The notes: generated by a model not told the origin, from the sequence alone. 64,000 nt of DNA from JBBROS01 sp965213855 (GCA_965213855.1 CBDCAA010000007.1:186001-250000), one strand, 5' to 3'. Counted from the first letter of the stretch, positions 33,184 through 41,980 are shown. A program made the numbers and translations.

Positions 33184-33930
33184 ATGACCCAGGCTACGAC
33201 CCTGCATCGCCGTCACCTGCTCTCTCTGCTCGGCCCAGCCGCGGCGCTTCGGCCAGGCTCTGCGTGGGCCGACGACGCCCCGGCGCCGGCCGTCTCGACG
33301 CCGCCTGCGACCGTCCCGTCCACCACGCCGCCGCCTTCTGCACCCGGGTCGCCCACCCCCGTTCCGGCGGCCAGCGTCGACCGGACCAAGAAATACCTGC
33401 TCTTCTTCGACCAGACGATCGACGTCGCGTCCATGCGCGCGCTCCGCCACCAGCTCACCAGCCTGGTCGAGGGCGGGGTGCAGGAGATCGAGCTCGTCAT
33501 CCATTCGGCGGGCGGGCTCATCGACCCCATGCTCGTGACCTACAGCTTCATCCGCGCGCTGCCGGCGCGGATCACGACCCACGCCAACGGCTACGTCCAG
33601 TCGGCTGCCACCATCCTGTTCCTCGCTGGCGAGGACCGGTCGGCCGACCGCAACGCGCGCTTTCTGTTCCACCCGAGCACCGTGCCGTTCGGCGGGACGC
33701 TCAGCGGCGTGCAGATGCAGGACCGGCTGCACCAGTTCTCGACCCTCAACGGGGTGGAGGCCGCGATCTTCCACGACCGCACGACCCTGTCCGACGACGA
33801 GATCGCGCGGTTCGACCGGGAGGAGGTCATCTACACGCCCGACCAGGCGCTGGCGGCCGGCGTGATCCAGCATGTCCGCGACCTGCACATCCCGGGGCCG
33901 GATAAGGCGCGCGTCCTGTTCCTCGATTAG
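33184..33930 (+). CDS. Exported ClpP/SppA-fold serine peptidase-like protein
   Basis: A 248-residue protein. Residues 1-29 form a twin-arginine-type signal (LHRRHLLSLLGPAAALRPGS, ending AWA); 31-65 is a Pro/Ala/Thr-rich linker; 68-248 is a ClpP-type domain. Catalytic candidates are Ser140 in NGYVQSAATILFLAG and His163 in RFLFHPS, with the substrate strand VIHSAGGLIDP like the ClpP NSPGG strand. ClpP proper is cytosolic and works with an unfoldase, so this periplasmic form is probably ATP-independent. The third catalytic residue cannot be confirmed. It lies 9 bp after cls and upstream of the dpp-like operon. Confidence 0.78.
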   Translation: MTQATTLHRRHLLSLLGPAAALRPGSAWADDAPAPAVSTPPATVPSTTPPPSAPGSPTPVPAASVDRTKKYLLFFDQTIDVASMRALRHQLTSLVEGGVQEIELVIHSAGGLIDPMLVTYSFIRALPARITTHANGYVQSAATILFLAGEDRSADRNARFLFHPSTVPFGGTLSGVQMQDRLHQFSTLNGVEAAIFHDRTTLSDDEIARFDREEVIYTPDQALAAGVIQHVRDLHIPGPDKARVLFLD

Positions 33931-33972
33931 CGGGGCCGGTCTATGCTGTTCGCAACAGAGGGGATTGGACCG

Positions 33973-35571
33973 ATGCTGAACCGCCGCACGCTGCTGGGGG
34001 CCGCCGCCGCCACACCGCTGATCTGGACCGACGCCTTCCGGCCGGCCTTCGCCGAGACGCCGAAGGACACCGTCGTGATGGCGATGCAGATCGACGACAT
34101 CATCAGCCTCGACCCCGGCGAGAGCTTCGAGTTCAGCGGCAACGAGGTCTGCGGCAACCTCTACGAGAAGCTCATCATCCCGGACACGGCCAACCCGACC
34201 GACATCCGGCCCGAGCTGGCCGAGTCATGGTCGACGTCGAAGGACGGGCTGACCACCACGTTCAAGATGAAGCCCGGCCTGAAGTTCGCGTCCGGCAACC
34301 CCATCACGGCCGACGACGTCGCCTACACGATCACCCGTGCGGTCGCGATGAACAAGGCGCCGGGCTTCATCCTGACGCAGTTCGGGTTCACCAAGGAGAA
34401 TGCGGCGCAGACCATCATGGCGCCTGACCCGGGAACCCTGGTGCTGAAGATCGCCCAGGTCGAGTCGCCCACCTTCCTGCTCTATTGCCTGTCCGCCGAC
34501 GTCGGCGGCGTCGTCGACAAGAAGCTGGTCCAAAGCCACGAGAAGGACGGCGACTACGGCAACGGCTGGCTGAAGCAGAACAGCGCCGGGTCCAACTCCT
34601 GGAGCCTGCGGAGCTGGCGGGCGAGCGAGAGCGTCGCGCTGGACGCCAACCCGAACAGCACCACGCCACCCGGCGTGAAGCGCCTGCTGATCCTGCACCG
34701 CCCCGACCCGTCCGCCCAGCTCCTGCTGCTGCAGAAGGGCGACGTCGACATCGCCCGGAACCTGGCGCCGGAGCAGATCAAGCAGCTCGACGGCAACGAC
34801 GCCTTCACCCGCGTCACGGCCAGCAAGGCAAGCGTCAACTACCTAGCGATGAACCAGAAGAACGCGAACCTTGCCAAGCCCGAGGTGCGGCAGGCGATCA
34901 AATGGGCGATCGACTACAAGGCGATCGCGGCCAACATCACGCCGATCGTGTACGAAGTGCACCAGGCCTTCCTACCCAAGGGCTTCCCGGCCGCGCTGAG
35001 CGACCAGCCGTTCCAGAAGGACGTGGACAAGGCGAAAGCGCTGATGAAGCAGGCCGGGCTCGAGGCCGGGTTCGAGGTCACGCTCGACCACCAGTCCGAT
35101 GCGCCGTTTGCCGATGTCGCGCAGGCGGTGCAGGCCGACCTGGCCGCGATCGGCATTCGCGTGAAGCTGCTCGCCGGCGAGTTCCGCCAGGTGATCACCA
35201 AGACCCGGGCGCGGCAGCACGAGCTGGCGATGCTGCGCTGGGGCAGCGACTACATGGACCCGCACAGCAACGCCGAGACGTTCTGCATGAACCCCGACAA
35301 CACCGACGCGGCCACCAACCGCACCGTCGCCTGGCGCAGTTCGTGGCAGGACAAGGAGCTGACCGACCGCACGGCCGCGAACGTGAAGGAGCAGGACGCC
35401 GACCGGCGCGTGAAGGAGTACGAGCGGCTGCAACGCGACTTCCAGGACCGCAGCCCGTTCGCGATCATGCTGCAGCAGGTCGAGGTGGCGATGATGCGCA
35501 AGGGCACGGCCGGCTTCGAGATCGGTCCGCTGAGCGACCGCAGCGCCTACGTCCGCATCGCCAAGGCATGA
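33973..35571 (+). CDS. ABC transporter solute-binding protein, family 5, of the dpp-like operon
   Basis: A 532-residue family-5 binding protein with a twin-arginine signal (MLNRRTLLGAAAATPLIW, cleavage near FA-ETPKD). ATG 33973 is chosen for the GAGGGG 9 nt upstream and because the Tat signal begins there; an in-frame ATG at 33943 lies too close to the previous gene. It closely resembles the paralogue at 30121. It is followed by two permeases, two ATPases and a creatininase-family enzyme, so it is the dedicated binding protein of that importer. A palindromic repeat follows the stop. The ligand is not necessarily a peptide. Confidence 0.9.
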   Translation: MLNRRTLLGAAAATPLIWTDAFRPAFAETPKDTVVMAMQIDDIISLDPGESFEFSGNEVCGNLYEKLIIPDTANPTDIRPELAESWSTSKDGLTTTFKMKPGLKFASGNPITADDVAYTITRAVAMNKAPGFILTQFGFTKENAAQTIMAPDPGTLVLKIAQVESPTFLLYCLSADVGGVVDKKLVQSHEKDGDYGNGWLKQNSAGSNSWSLRSWRASESVALDANPNSTTPPGVKRLLILHRPDPSAQLLLLQKGDVDIARNLAPEQIKQLDGNDAFTRVTASKASVNYLAMNQKNANLAKPEVRQAIKWAIDYKAIAANITPIVYEVHQAFLPKGFPAALSDQPFQKDVDKAKALMKQAGLEAGFEVTLDHQSDAPFADVAQAVQADLAAIGIRVKLLAGEFRQVITKTRARQHELAMLRWGSDYMDPHSNAETFCMNPDNTDAATNRTVAWRSSWQDKELTDRTAANVKEQDADRRVKEYERLQRDFQDRSPFAIMLQQVEVAMMRKGTAGFEIGPLSDRSAYVRIAKA

Positions 35572-35583
35572 GCCGCGGATCGA

Positions 35584-35620
35584 AAACCCTCTCCCTTGGG
35601 GAGAGGGGTGGGTGAGGGCT
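35584..35620. repeat. Palindromic repeat (type B, inverted) between SBP and dppB-like genes
   Basis: Perfect 9-bp arms CCCTCTCCC (35587-35595) and GGGAGAGGG (35599-35607), 3-base loop, followed by GTGGGTGAGGG; the reverse complement matches the CCCTCACCC... layout of the livM copy. It sits 16 bp after the SBP stop, a position typical of elements that protect upstream mRNA and lower expression of the downstream permease genes. Confidence 0.7.
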
Positions 35621-35643
35621 CTTCGGGGTCGCCGAACGTCGCC

Positions 35644-36654
35644 ATGAGTCGCCTCCGCCCGCTGCTGGCCACCCTCGCCAGCATCCCGATCACGCTATTC
35701 GGGCTGGTGCTGATCACCTTCCTGATCGGCCGGGTCGTGCCGATCGACCCGGTGCTCGCCGTCGTCGGCGACCGCGCGCCGCAGGACGTGGTCGACCGGA
35801 CCCGCAAGGAGATGGGCCTCGACCGGCCGCTCCCGGAGCAGTTCCTCCGCTACACCGAGCAGCTGGCGCAGGGCGACCTGGGCCGGTCCGTGATGACGAG
35901 CAACCGGGTCAGCACCGACATCGCCCGGTTCTTCCCGGCGACGCTCGAACTCGCGACGGTGGCGCTGATCGTCGCGACCCTGGTCGGCGTGCCGCTCGGC
36001 GTCTGGGCGGCGGTGCGGCAGGGGCGCTGGGTGGACCAGGTCATCCGCGTCCTCTGCCTGTCCGGCCACTCCATCCCGGTGTTCGTGCTGGCGCTCATCA
36101 GCCTGCTGGTGTTCTACGCCACGCTCGGCTGGGCCCCCGGGCCCGGACGGCAGGACGTCGTCTTCCAGGACATGGTCCCGCAGGTGACGGGCGTGCTGCT
36201 GGTCGACGCGATCATCGCCGGCGATTGGGACAGCCTGCGCGACGCGGCCGCGCACCTGGTGCTACCCGCGCTCGTGCTCGCCGCCTTCAACATGGCCTAC
36301 ATCGCCCGCATGACCCGCGCCTTCATGCTCGAAGCGCTCCGCGGCGAGTTCATCATCACCGCCCGGGCGAAGGGCCTCTCGATGCTCGCCGTCATCTGGC
36401 GCCATGCGTTCGGCAACATCCTCGTCCGCCTCGTCACCGTGATCGCCCTGGCCTACGCCGGCCTGCTCGAAGGCGCCGTGCTCACCGAAACCATCTTCTC
36501 CTGGCCCGGCCTCGGCCAATACCTCACCGGATCGCTGCTGAACGCCGACATGAACGCCGTGCTCGGTGCCACCCTCGTCGTCGGCCTCAGCTACGTCGCG
36601 CTCAACCTGTTCGCCGACCTGATGTACCGCCTGCTCGACCCGAGGGTGCGATGA
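35644..36654 (+). CDS. ABC permease, DppB family
   Basis: A 336-residue permease with the DppB/GsiC features: N-terminal helix PITLFGLVLITFLIGRVVPI, then DPVLAVVG, GLDRPLPEQFLRYTEQLAQG and GDLGRSV, and the EAA-type loop ITARAKGLSMLAVIWRHAFG. ATG 35644 begins a normal N-terminus. An upstream in-frame ATG at 35596 would translate part of a palindromic repeat and is rejected. Ribosome-binding sequence is poor, which may reduce expression relative to the SBP gene. The stop overlaps the dppC-like start (ATGA). Confidence 0.92.
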   Translation: MSRLRPLLATLASIPITLFGLVLITFLIGRVVPIDPVLAVVGDRAPQDVVDRTRKEMGLDRPLPEQFLRYTEQLAQGDLGRSVMTSNRVSTDIARFFPATLELATVALIVATLVGVPLGVWAAVRQGRWVDQVIRVLCLSGHSIPVFVLALISLLVFYATLGWAPGPGRQDVVFQDMVPQVTGVLLVDAIIAGDWDSLRDAAAHLVLPALVLAAFNMAYIARMTRAFMLEALRGEFIITARAKGLSMLAVIWRHAFGNILVRLVTVIALAYAGLLEGAVLTETIFSWPGLGQYLTGSLLNADMNAVLGATLVVGLSYVALNLFADLMYRLLDPRVR

Positions 36655-37550
36655 GCGCGTCGCGCACCTGGCTGCTGACGGAGACGCCGGCGTCGCGCGG
36701 CCAGGCGGCCTGGGGCCGGCGCTACCGGCTATGGCTGCAGTTCCGGCGCAACCCGCTGGCCGTCGCGGGCCTGGTCATCGCCCTGTTCCTCATCGTCACC
36801 TCCGTCCTGGCCCCAGTCCTCGCGCCCATGGACCCCGGCGTGCAGGACCTCGCGAACCGCCTCGCCCGCCCCTCCGCCAAGCACTGGCTCGGCACCGACG
36901 AGCTGGGCCGGGACGTGCTCTCCCGCCTATTGTACGGCGGCCGCGTCACCCTCGGCATGGTCGTCGCCGTCGTCGTCATGGTCGCCCCCGTCGGCCTCGC
37001 CGTCGGCTGCATCGCGGGCTACGCCGGCGGACTCTGGGACCGGCTGCTGATGCGCGTCACCGACGTGTTCCTGGCCTTCCCCCGCCTCATCCTCGCGCTG
37101 GCCTTCGTCGCCGCGCTGAAGCCCGGCGTCACCAGCGCCGTCGCCGCCATCGCGCTCACCGCCTGGCCGCCCTACGCCCGCCTCGCCCGCGCCGAGACCC
37201 TCAGCCTCCGCGGCACCGACTTCATCGCCGCCGCCCGCCTCGCCGGCGCATCGCCCGGCCGCATCGTGCTGCGCCACATCGCGCCCCTCTGCCTGCCGAG
37301 CCTCATCGTCCGCGTGACGCTCGACATGAGCAGCATCATCCTCACCGCGGCGGGGCTCGGCTTCCTCGGCATGGGCGCGCAGCCGCCCAGCCCTGAATGG
37401 GGCACCATGATCGCCACCGCCCGCCGCTTCATCCTCGACCAGTGGTGGGTGCCCACCATCCCCGGCCTTGCCATCTTCGCCGCGAGCCTCGCCTTCAACC
37501 TTCTCGGCGACGGCCTGCGCGACGTGCTCGACCCCAAGCAGGGCACCTGA
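36651..37550 (+). CDS. ABC permease, DppC family
   Basis: A 299-residue permease with a cytoplasmic N-terminus, then RRNPLAVAGLVIALFLIVTS, the DppC hallmark HWLGTDELGRDVLSRLLYGG (residues about 82-101) and the EAA loop FIAAARLAGASPGRIVLRH. It pairs with the DppB-like subunit. ATG 36651 overlaps the preceding stop by 4 nt. Nothing unusual is seen in length or motifs. Confidence 0.93.
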   Translation: MSASRTWLLTETPASRGQAAWGRRYRLWLQFRRNPLAVAGLVIALFLIVTSVLAPVLAPMDPGVQDLANRLARPSAKHWLGTDELGRDVLSRLLYGGRVTLGMVVAVVVMVAPVGLAVGCIAGYAGGLWDRLLMRVTDVFLAFPRLILALAFVAALKPGVTSAVAAIALTAWPPYARLARAETLSLRGTDFIAAARLAGASPGRIVLRHIAPLCLPSLIVRVTLDMSSIILTAAGLGFLGMGAQPPSPEWGTMIATARRFILDQWWVPTIPGLAIFAASLAFNLLGDGLRDVLDPKQGT

Positions 37551-37553
37551 CCC

Positions 37554-38399
37554 TTGCTCGTCGACATCCAGAACCTGCATATCGCCTTCCCTACCCCGAC
37601 CGGGCCGAGCGCCGTCGTCCGCGGCGTGAGCTTGCAGCTGGGCGCGGAGAAGCTGGGCATCGTCGGAGAAAGCGGGTCGGGCAAGTCGCTGACGGCGCGC
37701 GCCCTGCTCCGGCTGCTGCCCGACGCCGCCGTTGTCACCGCGGACACGCTCGCCTTCGACGGCATCGATATCCTCGGCGCCTCCGAGCGCGCCATGCGCC
37801 GGATCCGCGGCAAGCGAGCCGGCCTGATCCTGCAGGACCCGAAATACGCGCTGAACCCGGTCATGACGGCCGGCGACCAGATCGCCGAGGCCTGGCGCAC
37901 CCACAAGGGCGGCAGCCGCCGCGCCGCGTCGGAGGCGGCGGTCGACCTGCTCGACCAGGTGCGCATCCGCGACCCGCGCCGGGTCGCCGGGGCCTACCCG
38001 CACGAGCTCTCCGGCGGCATGGGCCAGCGCGTCATGATCGCGATGATGCTGGCGCCCGACCCCGAGCTGCTGATCGCCGACGAGCCGACGTCGGCGCTGG
38101 ATGCGACCGTGCAGGCCGAGATCCTGCGCCTGATGGAAGATCTCGTGACCCGGCGCGGCATGGGCCTGCTGCTGATCAGCCACGACCTCCCGCTGGTAGG
38201 CCGCTTCTGCGACCGCGTCGTGGTGATGTATGCCGGCCAGGTGATGGAGCAGCTTCGCGCCGCCGACCTGGCCCACGCGAACCACCCCTACACCCGCGGC
38301 CTGCTCGACTGCCTCCCGGCCCTCAGCCATCCCAAAGCGCGGCTGCCGACGCTCCATCGCGACCCGGCTTGGCTTCTCACGTCTCCCCTCCCGTCATGA
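37554..38399 (+). CDS. ABC ATPase, DppD family
   Basis: A 281-residue ATPase: Walker A GESGSGKSLTARALL, signature LSGGMGQRVMIAMMLAPDPE, Walker B LLIADEPTSALDATVQAEI and the switch His in LLLISHDLPLVGRFCD. The C-terminal oligopeptide-transporter tail (HPYTRGLLDCLPAL) is present but short, lacking the cysteine cluster seen in some DppD/OppD proteins. The start is TTG 37554, 3 bp after the permease stop. The stop overlaps the next ATG. Confidence 0.91.
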   Translation: MLVDIQNLHIAFPTPTGPSAVVRGVSLQLGAEKLGIVGESGSGKSLTARALLRLLPDAAVVTADTLAFDGIDILGASERAMRRIRGKRAGLILQDPKYALNPVMTAGDQIAEAWRTHKGGSRRAASEAAVDLLDQVRIRDPRRVAGAYPHELSGGMGQRVMIAMMLAPDPELLIADEPTSALDATVQAEILRLMEDLVTRRGMGLLLISHDLPLVGRFCDRVVVMYAGQVMEQLRAADLAHANHPYTRGLLDCLPALSHPKARLPTLHRDPAWLLTSPLPS

Positions 38400-39139
38400 T
38401 CACGATTGACAACCTCCGGGTCCGCTACGGCGCCACCGAGGTCGTCAAGGGCGTCTCCCTCGCCGTCCCGGCCGGCGGCAGCTACGGCCTGGTCGGCGAA
38501 TCCGGCTCCGGCAAGAGCACCATCCTGCGAGCGCTCAGCGGCCTCAACCCCAGCTGGACCGGCTCGATGAGCTTGGACGGGACGCCCCTGGCCGCCCGCC
38601 GCTCGCGCAGCTTCTTCCGCCAGGTGCAGATGGTGTTCCAGGACCCGTACGGTTCGCTGCACCCCCGCCAGACGGTCGACCGGGCATTGACCGAGCCGCT
38701 CATCATCCACGGCATCCCCGACCACGACCGCCGGGTGGCCGAGGCGCTGGCCGCCGTCGCCCTGCCGCCGTCGGCCCGGTTCCGCTACCCGCACCAGCTC
38801 AGCGGCGGCCAGCGGCAGCGCGTCGCGATCGCCCGGGCGCTGATGTCCGAACCATCCGTGCTGCTGCTCGACGAGCCGACCAGCGCGCTCGACGTGTCGG
38901 TTCAGGCCGAGATCCTCAACCTGCTGAAGGACCTGCAGCAGTCGCGCGGGCTGACCTACCTTCTGGTCAGCCACAACCTCGCCGTCGTCGCCCATCTCTG
39001 TCCTGTGCTGGCGGTCATGCAGTCGGGCCAGATCGTCGAGGAGCTCACCGCGGACGCCCTGCGCGCCGGGCGCACCCATCACCCGCACACCACCGAACTG
39101 CGAACCCTCAGCGTCGAACTCGAGGAGGCACCTACATGA
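38396..39139 (+). CDS. ABC ATPase, DppF family
   Basis: A 247-residue ATPase: Walker A GESGSGKSTILRAL, QMVFQDPYGSLHPRQTV (the characteristic DppF/OppF Q-loop), signature LSGGQRQRVAIARALM and Walker B LLLDEPTSALDVSVQAEI. It is shorter than typical DppF because the C-terminal extension is reduced. ATG 38396 overlaps the DppD-like stop (ATGA); a much longer frame upstream is read through the dppC/dppD genes and is not real. The stop overlaps the creatininase start. Confidence 0.92.
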   Translation: MITIDNLRVRYGATEVVKGVSLAVPAGGSYGLVGESGSGKSTILRALSGLNPSWTGSMSLDGTPLAARRSRSFFRQVQMVFQDPYGSLHPRQTVDRALTEPLIIHGIPDHDRRVAEALAAVALPPSARFRYPHQLSGGQRQRVAIARALMSEPSVLLLDEPTSALDVSVQAEILNLLKDLQQSRGLTYLLVSHNLAVVAHLCPVLAVMQSGQIVEELTADALRAGRTHHPHTTELRTLSVELEEAPT

Positions 39140-39942
39140 CCTACACCCGCACGCATGACTGGGGCGCGCTTACCCGGGCCGAGATCGCCCAGGCGCGGGA
39201 CGCCGGCGCGCTGCCGGTGCTGACGGTCGGCAGCGTCGAGCAGCATGGCGACCACCTGCCTGTCGATACCGACACGCTCAGCGCCTACCGCGTGACCATG
39301 GCGGCCGCGGCACGGGCCACGTCGGTGCATGCGCTCGTGCTGCCGCCGCCGAGCTTCGGCTTTTCTCCCCACCACCAGGCCTGGCCCGGCACCGTCACGC
39401 TGAGGCTGTCGACTTTCCTCGCGCTGGTCACCGACGTCGCCGACAGCGTGCACCGCGCCGGGTTCGACCGCCTGCTGATCGTCAACGGCCACGGCGGCAA
39501 CATGGGCCCGCTGACGAGCATCTGCACCGAGCTGGTCAGCCGCGGCCTGCGGGTCGCCGCCGTCAACTACTTCGCACCGGGTCAAAGTGACTGGGCCAAG
39601 CTCATGCCCGGGCAGAAGCCGGGAGTCGGCCATGCCTGCGCCTATGAGACCGCGATGCAGCTCGCGCTCCGCCCGGGCGAGCGCCAGCAGATCGAGGGCC
39701 GCATCCACGGGCTGCCGGCCCGCCTCACACCGCCCTACGCCAAGGACGGCAGCAACCCCCTGCTCGACACCGGCGCCACCTACGCCGCCCTGTTCCCCGC
39801 CGGCGACCCCGGCTACTACGGCGACCCGGCCGCCGCCACCCTGGAGGCAGGGGAAGCGCTGCTGGACGCCACGATCGACGGCCTCGCGCGGTTCCTGGAA
39901 ACGTTCGCCGCGGCGAAGCTGAAGGTCGGCGCGTCCGCTTAG
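39136..39942 (+). CDS. Creatininase-family amidohydrolase
   Basis: A 268-residue metal-dependent hydrolase. Motifs: GSVEQHGDHLPVDTD (Glu35, His37, Asp46 as metal ligands by analogy to creatininase), IVNGHGGNMG (His119) and GHACAYETAMQLALRP (Glu171). The family opens cyclic or linear amides (creatinine to creatine, formamide-type pyrimidine intermediates, or the mycofactocin peptide). It is the last gene of the SBP-dppBCDF operon and overlaps the ATPase stop by 4 nt, so its substrate is probably delivered by that importer. Creatinine itself is only one candidate. Confidence 0.9.
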   Translation: MTYTRTHDWGALTRAEIAQARDAGALPVLTVGSVEQHGDHLPVDTDTLSAYRVTMAAAARATSVHALVLPPPSFGFSPHHQAWPGTVTLRLSTFLALVTDVADSVHRAGFDRLLIVNGHGGNMGPLTSICTELVSRGLRVAAVNYFAPGQSDWAKLMPGQKPGVGHACAYETAMQLALRPGERQQIEGRIHGLPARLTPPYAKDGSNPLLDTGATYAALFPAGDPGYYGDPAAATLEAGEALLDATIDGLARFLETFAAAKLKVGASA

Positions 39943-39954
39943 GACCGCCGCTCC

Positions 39955-41094
39955 TCAACCGCTGCGGGCCACCTCCGGCCAGCCATGCGACCCGGTCGAG
40001 CCCGGGCGGTTTCGCAACCACCAGGACCAGTCTTCCGGGAGAAGCGAGAACGGATCGTTGTGGGCAAGCTCGCGGGCGGCCCAGATCGGCCAGTGCGGGT
40101 TGGCGAGGGCCGGCCGGCCCAGCATGACCAAGTCGATCAGCTCCTCCCGGATCACCCGGTCGGCAACGGCCGGCACACCAAGATTCCAGCTCACGCCGAC
40201 CGGGATCCGGCATTCCCGCCGCACCCGCGCGCCGCGCTCCACCATGAACGCCGCCTGCCCGAACGGCGGGTCCGTCATGGCATCGGTGTTCATGCCGAGG
40301 CTCAAATCCGCCATGTCCAACCCATGGCTTTTCAGCGCACCGACCGCCCAGACGGCGTCGTCGAACTGCACGCCGTCGGCGTGGAAGTCGTCCGAGCCCA
40401 GCCGCATCGTGAGCGGCAGGCGCTCCGGCCAGACCGCGCGGACCGCGTCGAGCGCCTCGCGATGGAAGCGCAACCGGTTCTCGAGGCTGCCGCCATACGC
40501 GTCCGTCCGTTGGTTCGCGAGCGGCGAGAAGAAGCTGGCGCCCAGGTAGCCGTGCGCGAAGTGCATTTCCAGCCACTCGAACCCGGCGGCCAACGCCCGC
40601 CGGGCGGCGTCCGCATAGGCGCGATGCAGGTCATGGATTTCAGCGACGCTCAATTCCTGCACCGGATAGGTGTAGCGCCCGCCATAGGTGATCGCCGAGG
40701 GCCCCCGCACCTGCCACCCGTCCGGATGGTCGGGCGCGATCTGCAGCTTGCCCTCCCAAGGCTTCTGCTCGCTGCCCTTCCGTCCGGTGTGGCCGAGCTG
40801 GATACCCGGGACGGCGCCCATCGCCTTCACGATGGCCGTCACCCGCGACAACCCCTCGATCTGGTCGTCATCATAGATGCCGGCGCAATGAACGCCCGTC
40901 CGGCCATCGGGGGTGATGGCGATCTGCTCCGGGAACACCAGGCCGAACCCGCCCGCCGCGCGCGAACCCATCAGCATGACGTGGTAGTCGTTCATCTTGC
41001 CGTCGATCGACCGATACATCGTCATCGGCGACATCGCGACACGGTTGCGAAGCGTGACGCCTTTGAGCGAAAACGGGCTGAACAGGTCCGGCAT
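39955..41094 (-). CDS. NADH:flavin oxidoreductase, Old Yellow Enzyme family
   Basis: A 379-residue FMN-dependent TIM barrel. Landmarks: FSLKGVTLRNRVAMSPMTMY (N-terminal FMN loop), IQLGHTGRKGS, EMHFAHGYLGASFFSPLANQ with the His178/His181 substrate pair and Tyr183, RTDAYGGSLENRLRF and LVMLGRPALANPHWP. It belongs to the YqjM-like class, but the redox-modulating Cys (Cys26 in YqjM) is Thr25 here. It is short for 2,4-dienoyl-CoA reductases and has no Fe-S cluster, so it is a stand-alone ene-reductase. Convergent with the creatininase gene. Confidence 0.9.
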   Translation of the reverse strand: MPDLFSPFSLKGVTLRNRVAMSPMTMYRSIDGKMNDYHVMLMGSRAAGGFGLVFPEQIAITPDGRTGVHCAGIYDDDQIEGLSRVTAIVKAMGAVPGIQLGHTGRKGSEQKPWEGKLQIAPDHPDGWQVRGPSAITYGGRYTYPVQELSVAEIHDLHRAYADAARRALAAGFEWLEMHFAHGYLGASFFSPLANQRTDAYGGSLENRLRFHREALDAVRAVWPERLPLTMRLGSDDFHADGVQFDDAVWAVGALKSHGLDMADLSLGMNTDAMTDPPFGQAAFMVERGARVRRECRIPVGVSWNLGVPAVADRVIREELIDLVMLGRPALANPHWPIWAARELAHNDPFSLLPEDWSWWLRNRPGSTGSHGWPEVARSG

Positions 41095-41191
41095 CAGACC
41101 GCCCGGGCCAGGTCTGCAGGCATCATGGTGTCTCCGCCGCTGTCACGTGAGAATCGCACCGCAGCGGACCGCCTGTCCGCGGCTGCGCGCT

Positions 41192-41980
41192 CTACTTCGG
41201 CAACGCCACCTGGGTGCTCACGCCCCGACGTGCGCCGGCCCCGACATTGACCACCGCCGTCCGGTCCGCGACGGGTAAAAGGTGCCGGGACAGGCCGCGC
41301 TCCATCCAGTTCCACAGCCGCCCGATCGCCTCGGTCAGCGCCAGGTAAACAAGCGCGGCATACAGGTAGACGGAAAAGTCGAACGTTCGCGCGAACACGA
41401 ACCGGGTCTGGCCCATCAGGTCCAGCAGCGTCACGATCGCCGCCAGCGCGCTGGCCTTGATGATGCTGATGAGCTCGTTGCCCAGCGGGCGCAGCGCCAC
41501 CAGGACCGCCTGGGGGCCGACCACGTGCCGCGCCGTCCGGTATGGCGACAGGCCCAACGCCTTCGCCGCCTCGATCTGTCCCTTGGCCACCGACAGGATG
41601 GCGCCGCGCACGATCTCCGCCTGGTAGGCGGCCGTGTTGAGCGTGAAGGCGAAGATGCAGCAATAAAACGAGTCGCGGAAGAACCACCACAACCCCGCCG
41701 ACGTCAGCGCCGGGCGGACCTCACCGGCGCCGTAGTAGACCAGGTACAACTGGCAGAGCAGCGGCGTTCCGCGGAAGAACGTCGTGTTCGCCAGCGCCGG
41801 CCAGGCCAGCCACCAGCGCTTGGACATGCGCGCCCGCGCGAGCGGGTAGGACAGCATGAACCCGAGCGAGCAGGAGATGCCCACCACCTCGAGCGTGATG
41901 CCGAAGCCTTGCACCAGGCGCCAGCCATAGGTTTGCAGCATGTCGAGGTCGATCGCTTGGCCCAGCGCACCCCACATCAT
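41192..41980 (-). CDS. Polar amino acid ABC permease, HisM/ArtM type
   Basis: A 262-residue permease of the polar amino acid class: GFGITLEVVGISCSLGFMLS, NTTFFRGTPLLCQLYLVYYG, and the EAA loop IEAAKALGLSPYRTARHVVG. The C-terminus (about 25 residues) is a soluble tail. ATG 41980 overlaps the stop of the partner permease by 4 nt. It is the last gene of an SBP-permease-permease operon; the ATPase subunit is missing from this neighbourhood and must come from elsewhere. Confidence 0.9.
   Translation of the reverse strand: MMWGALGQAIDLDMLQTYGWRLVQGFGITLEVVGISCSLGFMLSYPLARARMSKRWWLAWPALANTTFFRGTPLLCQLYLVYYGAGEVRPALTSAGLWWFFRDSFYCCIFAFTLNTAAYQAEIVRGAILSVAKGQIEAAKALGLSPYRTARHVVGPQAVLVALRPLGNELISIIKASALAAIVTLLDLMGQTRFVFARTFDFSVYLYAALVYLALTEAIGRLWNWMERGLSRHLLPVADRTAVVNVGAGARRGVSTQVALPK

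Noticed and set aside
37397..38395. Long upstream extension of the dppF-like frame
   Set aside because: It overlaps dppC/dppD-like genes in another frame; the ATPase begins at ATG 38396 with a 4-nt overlap typical of this operon.
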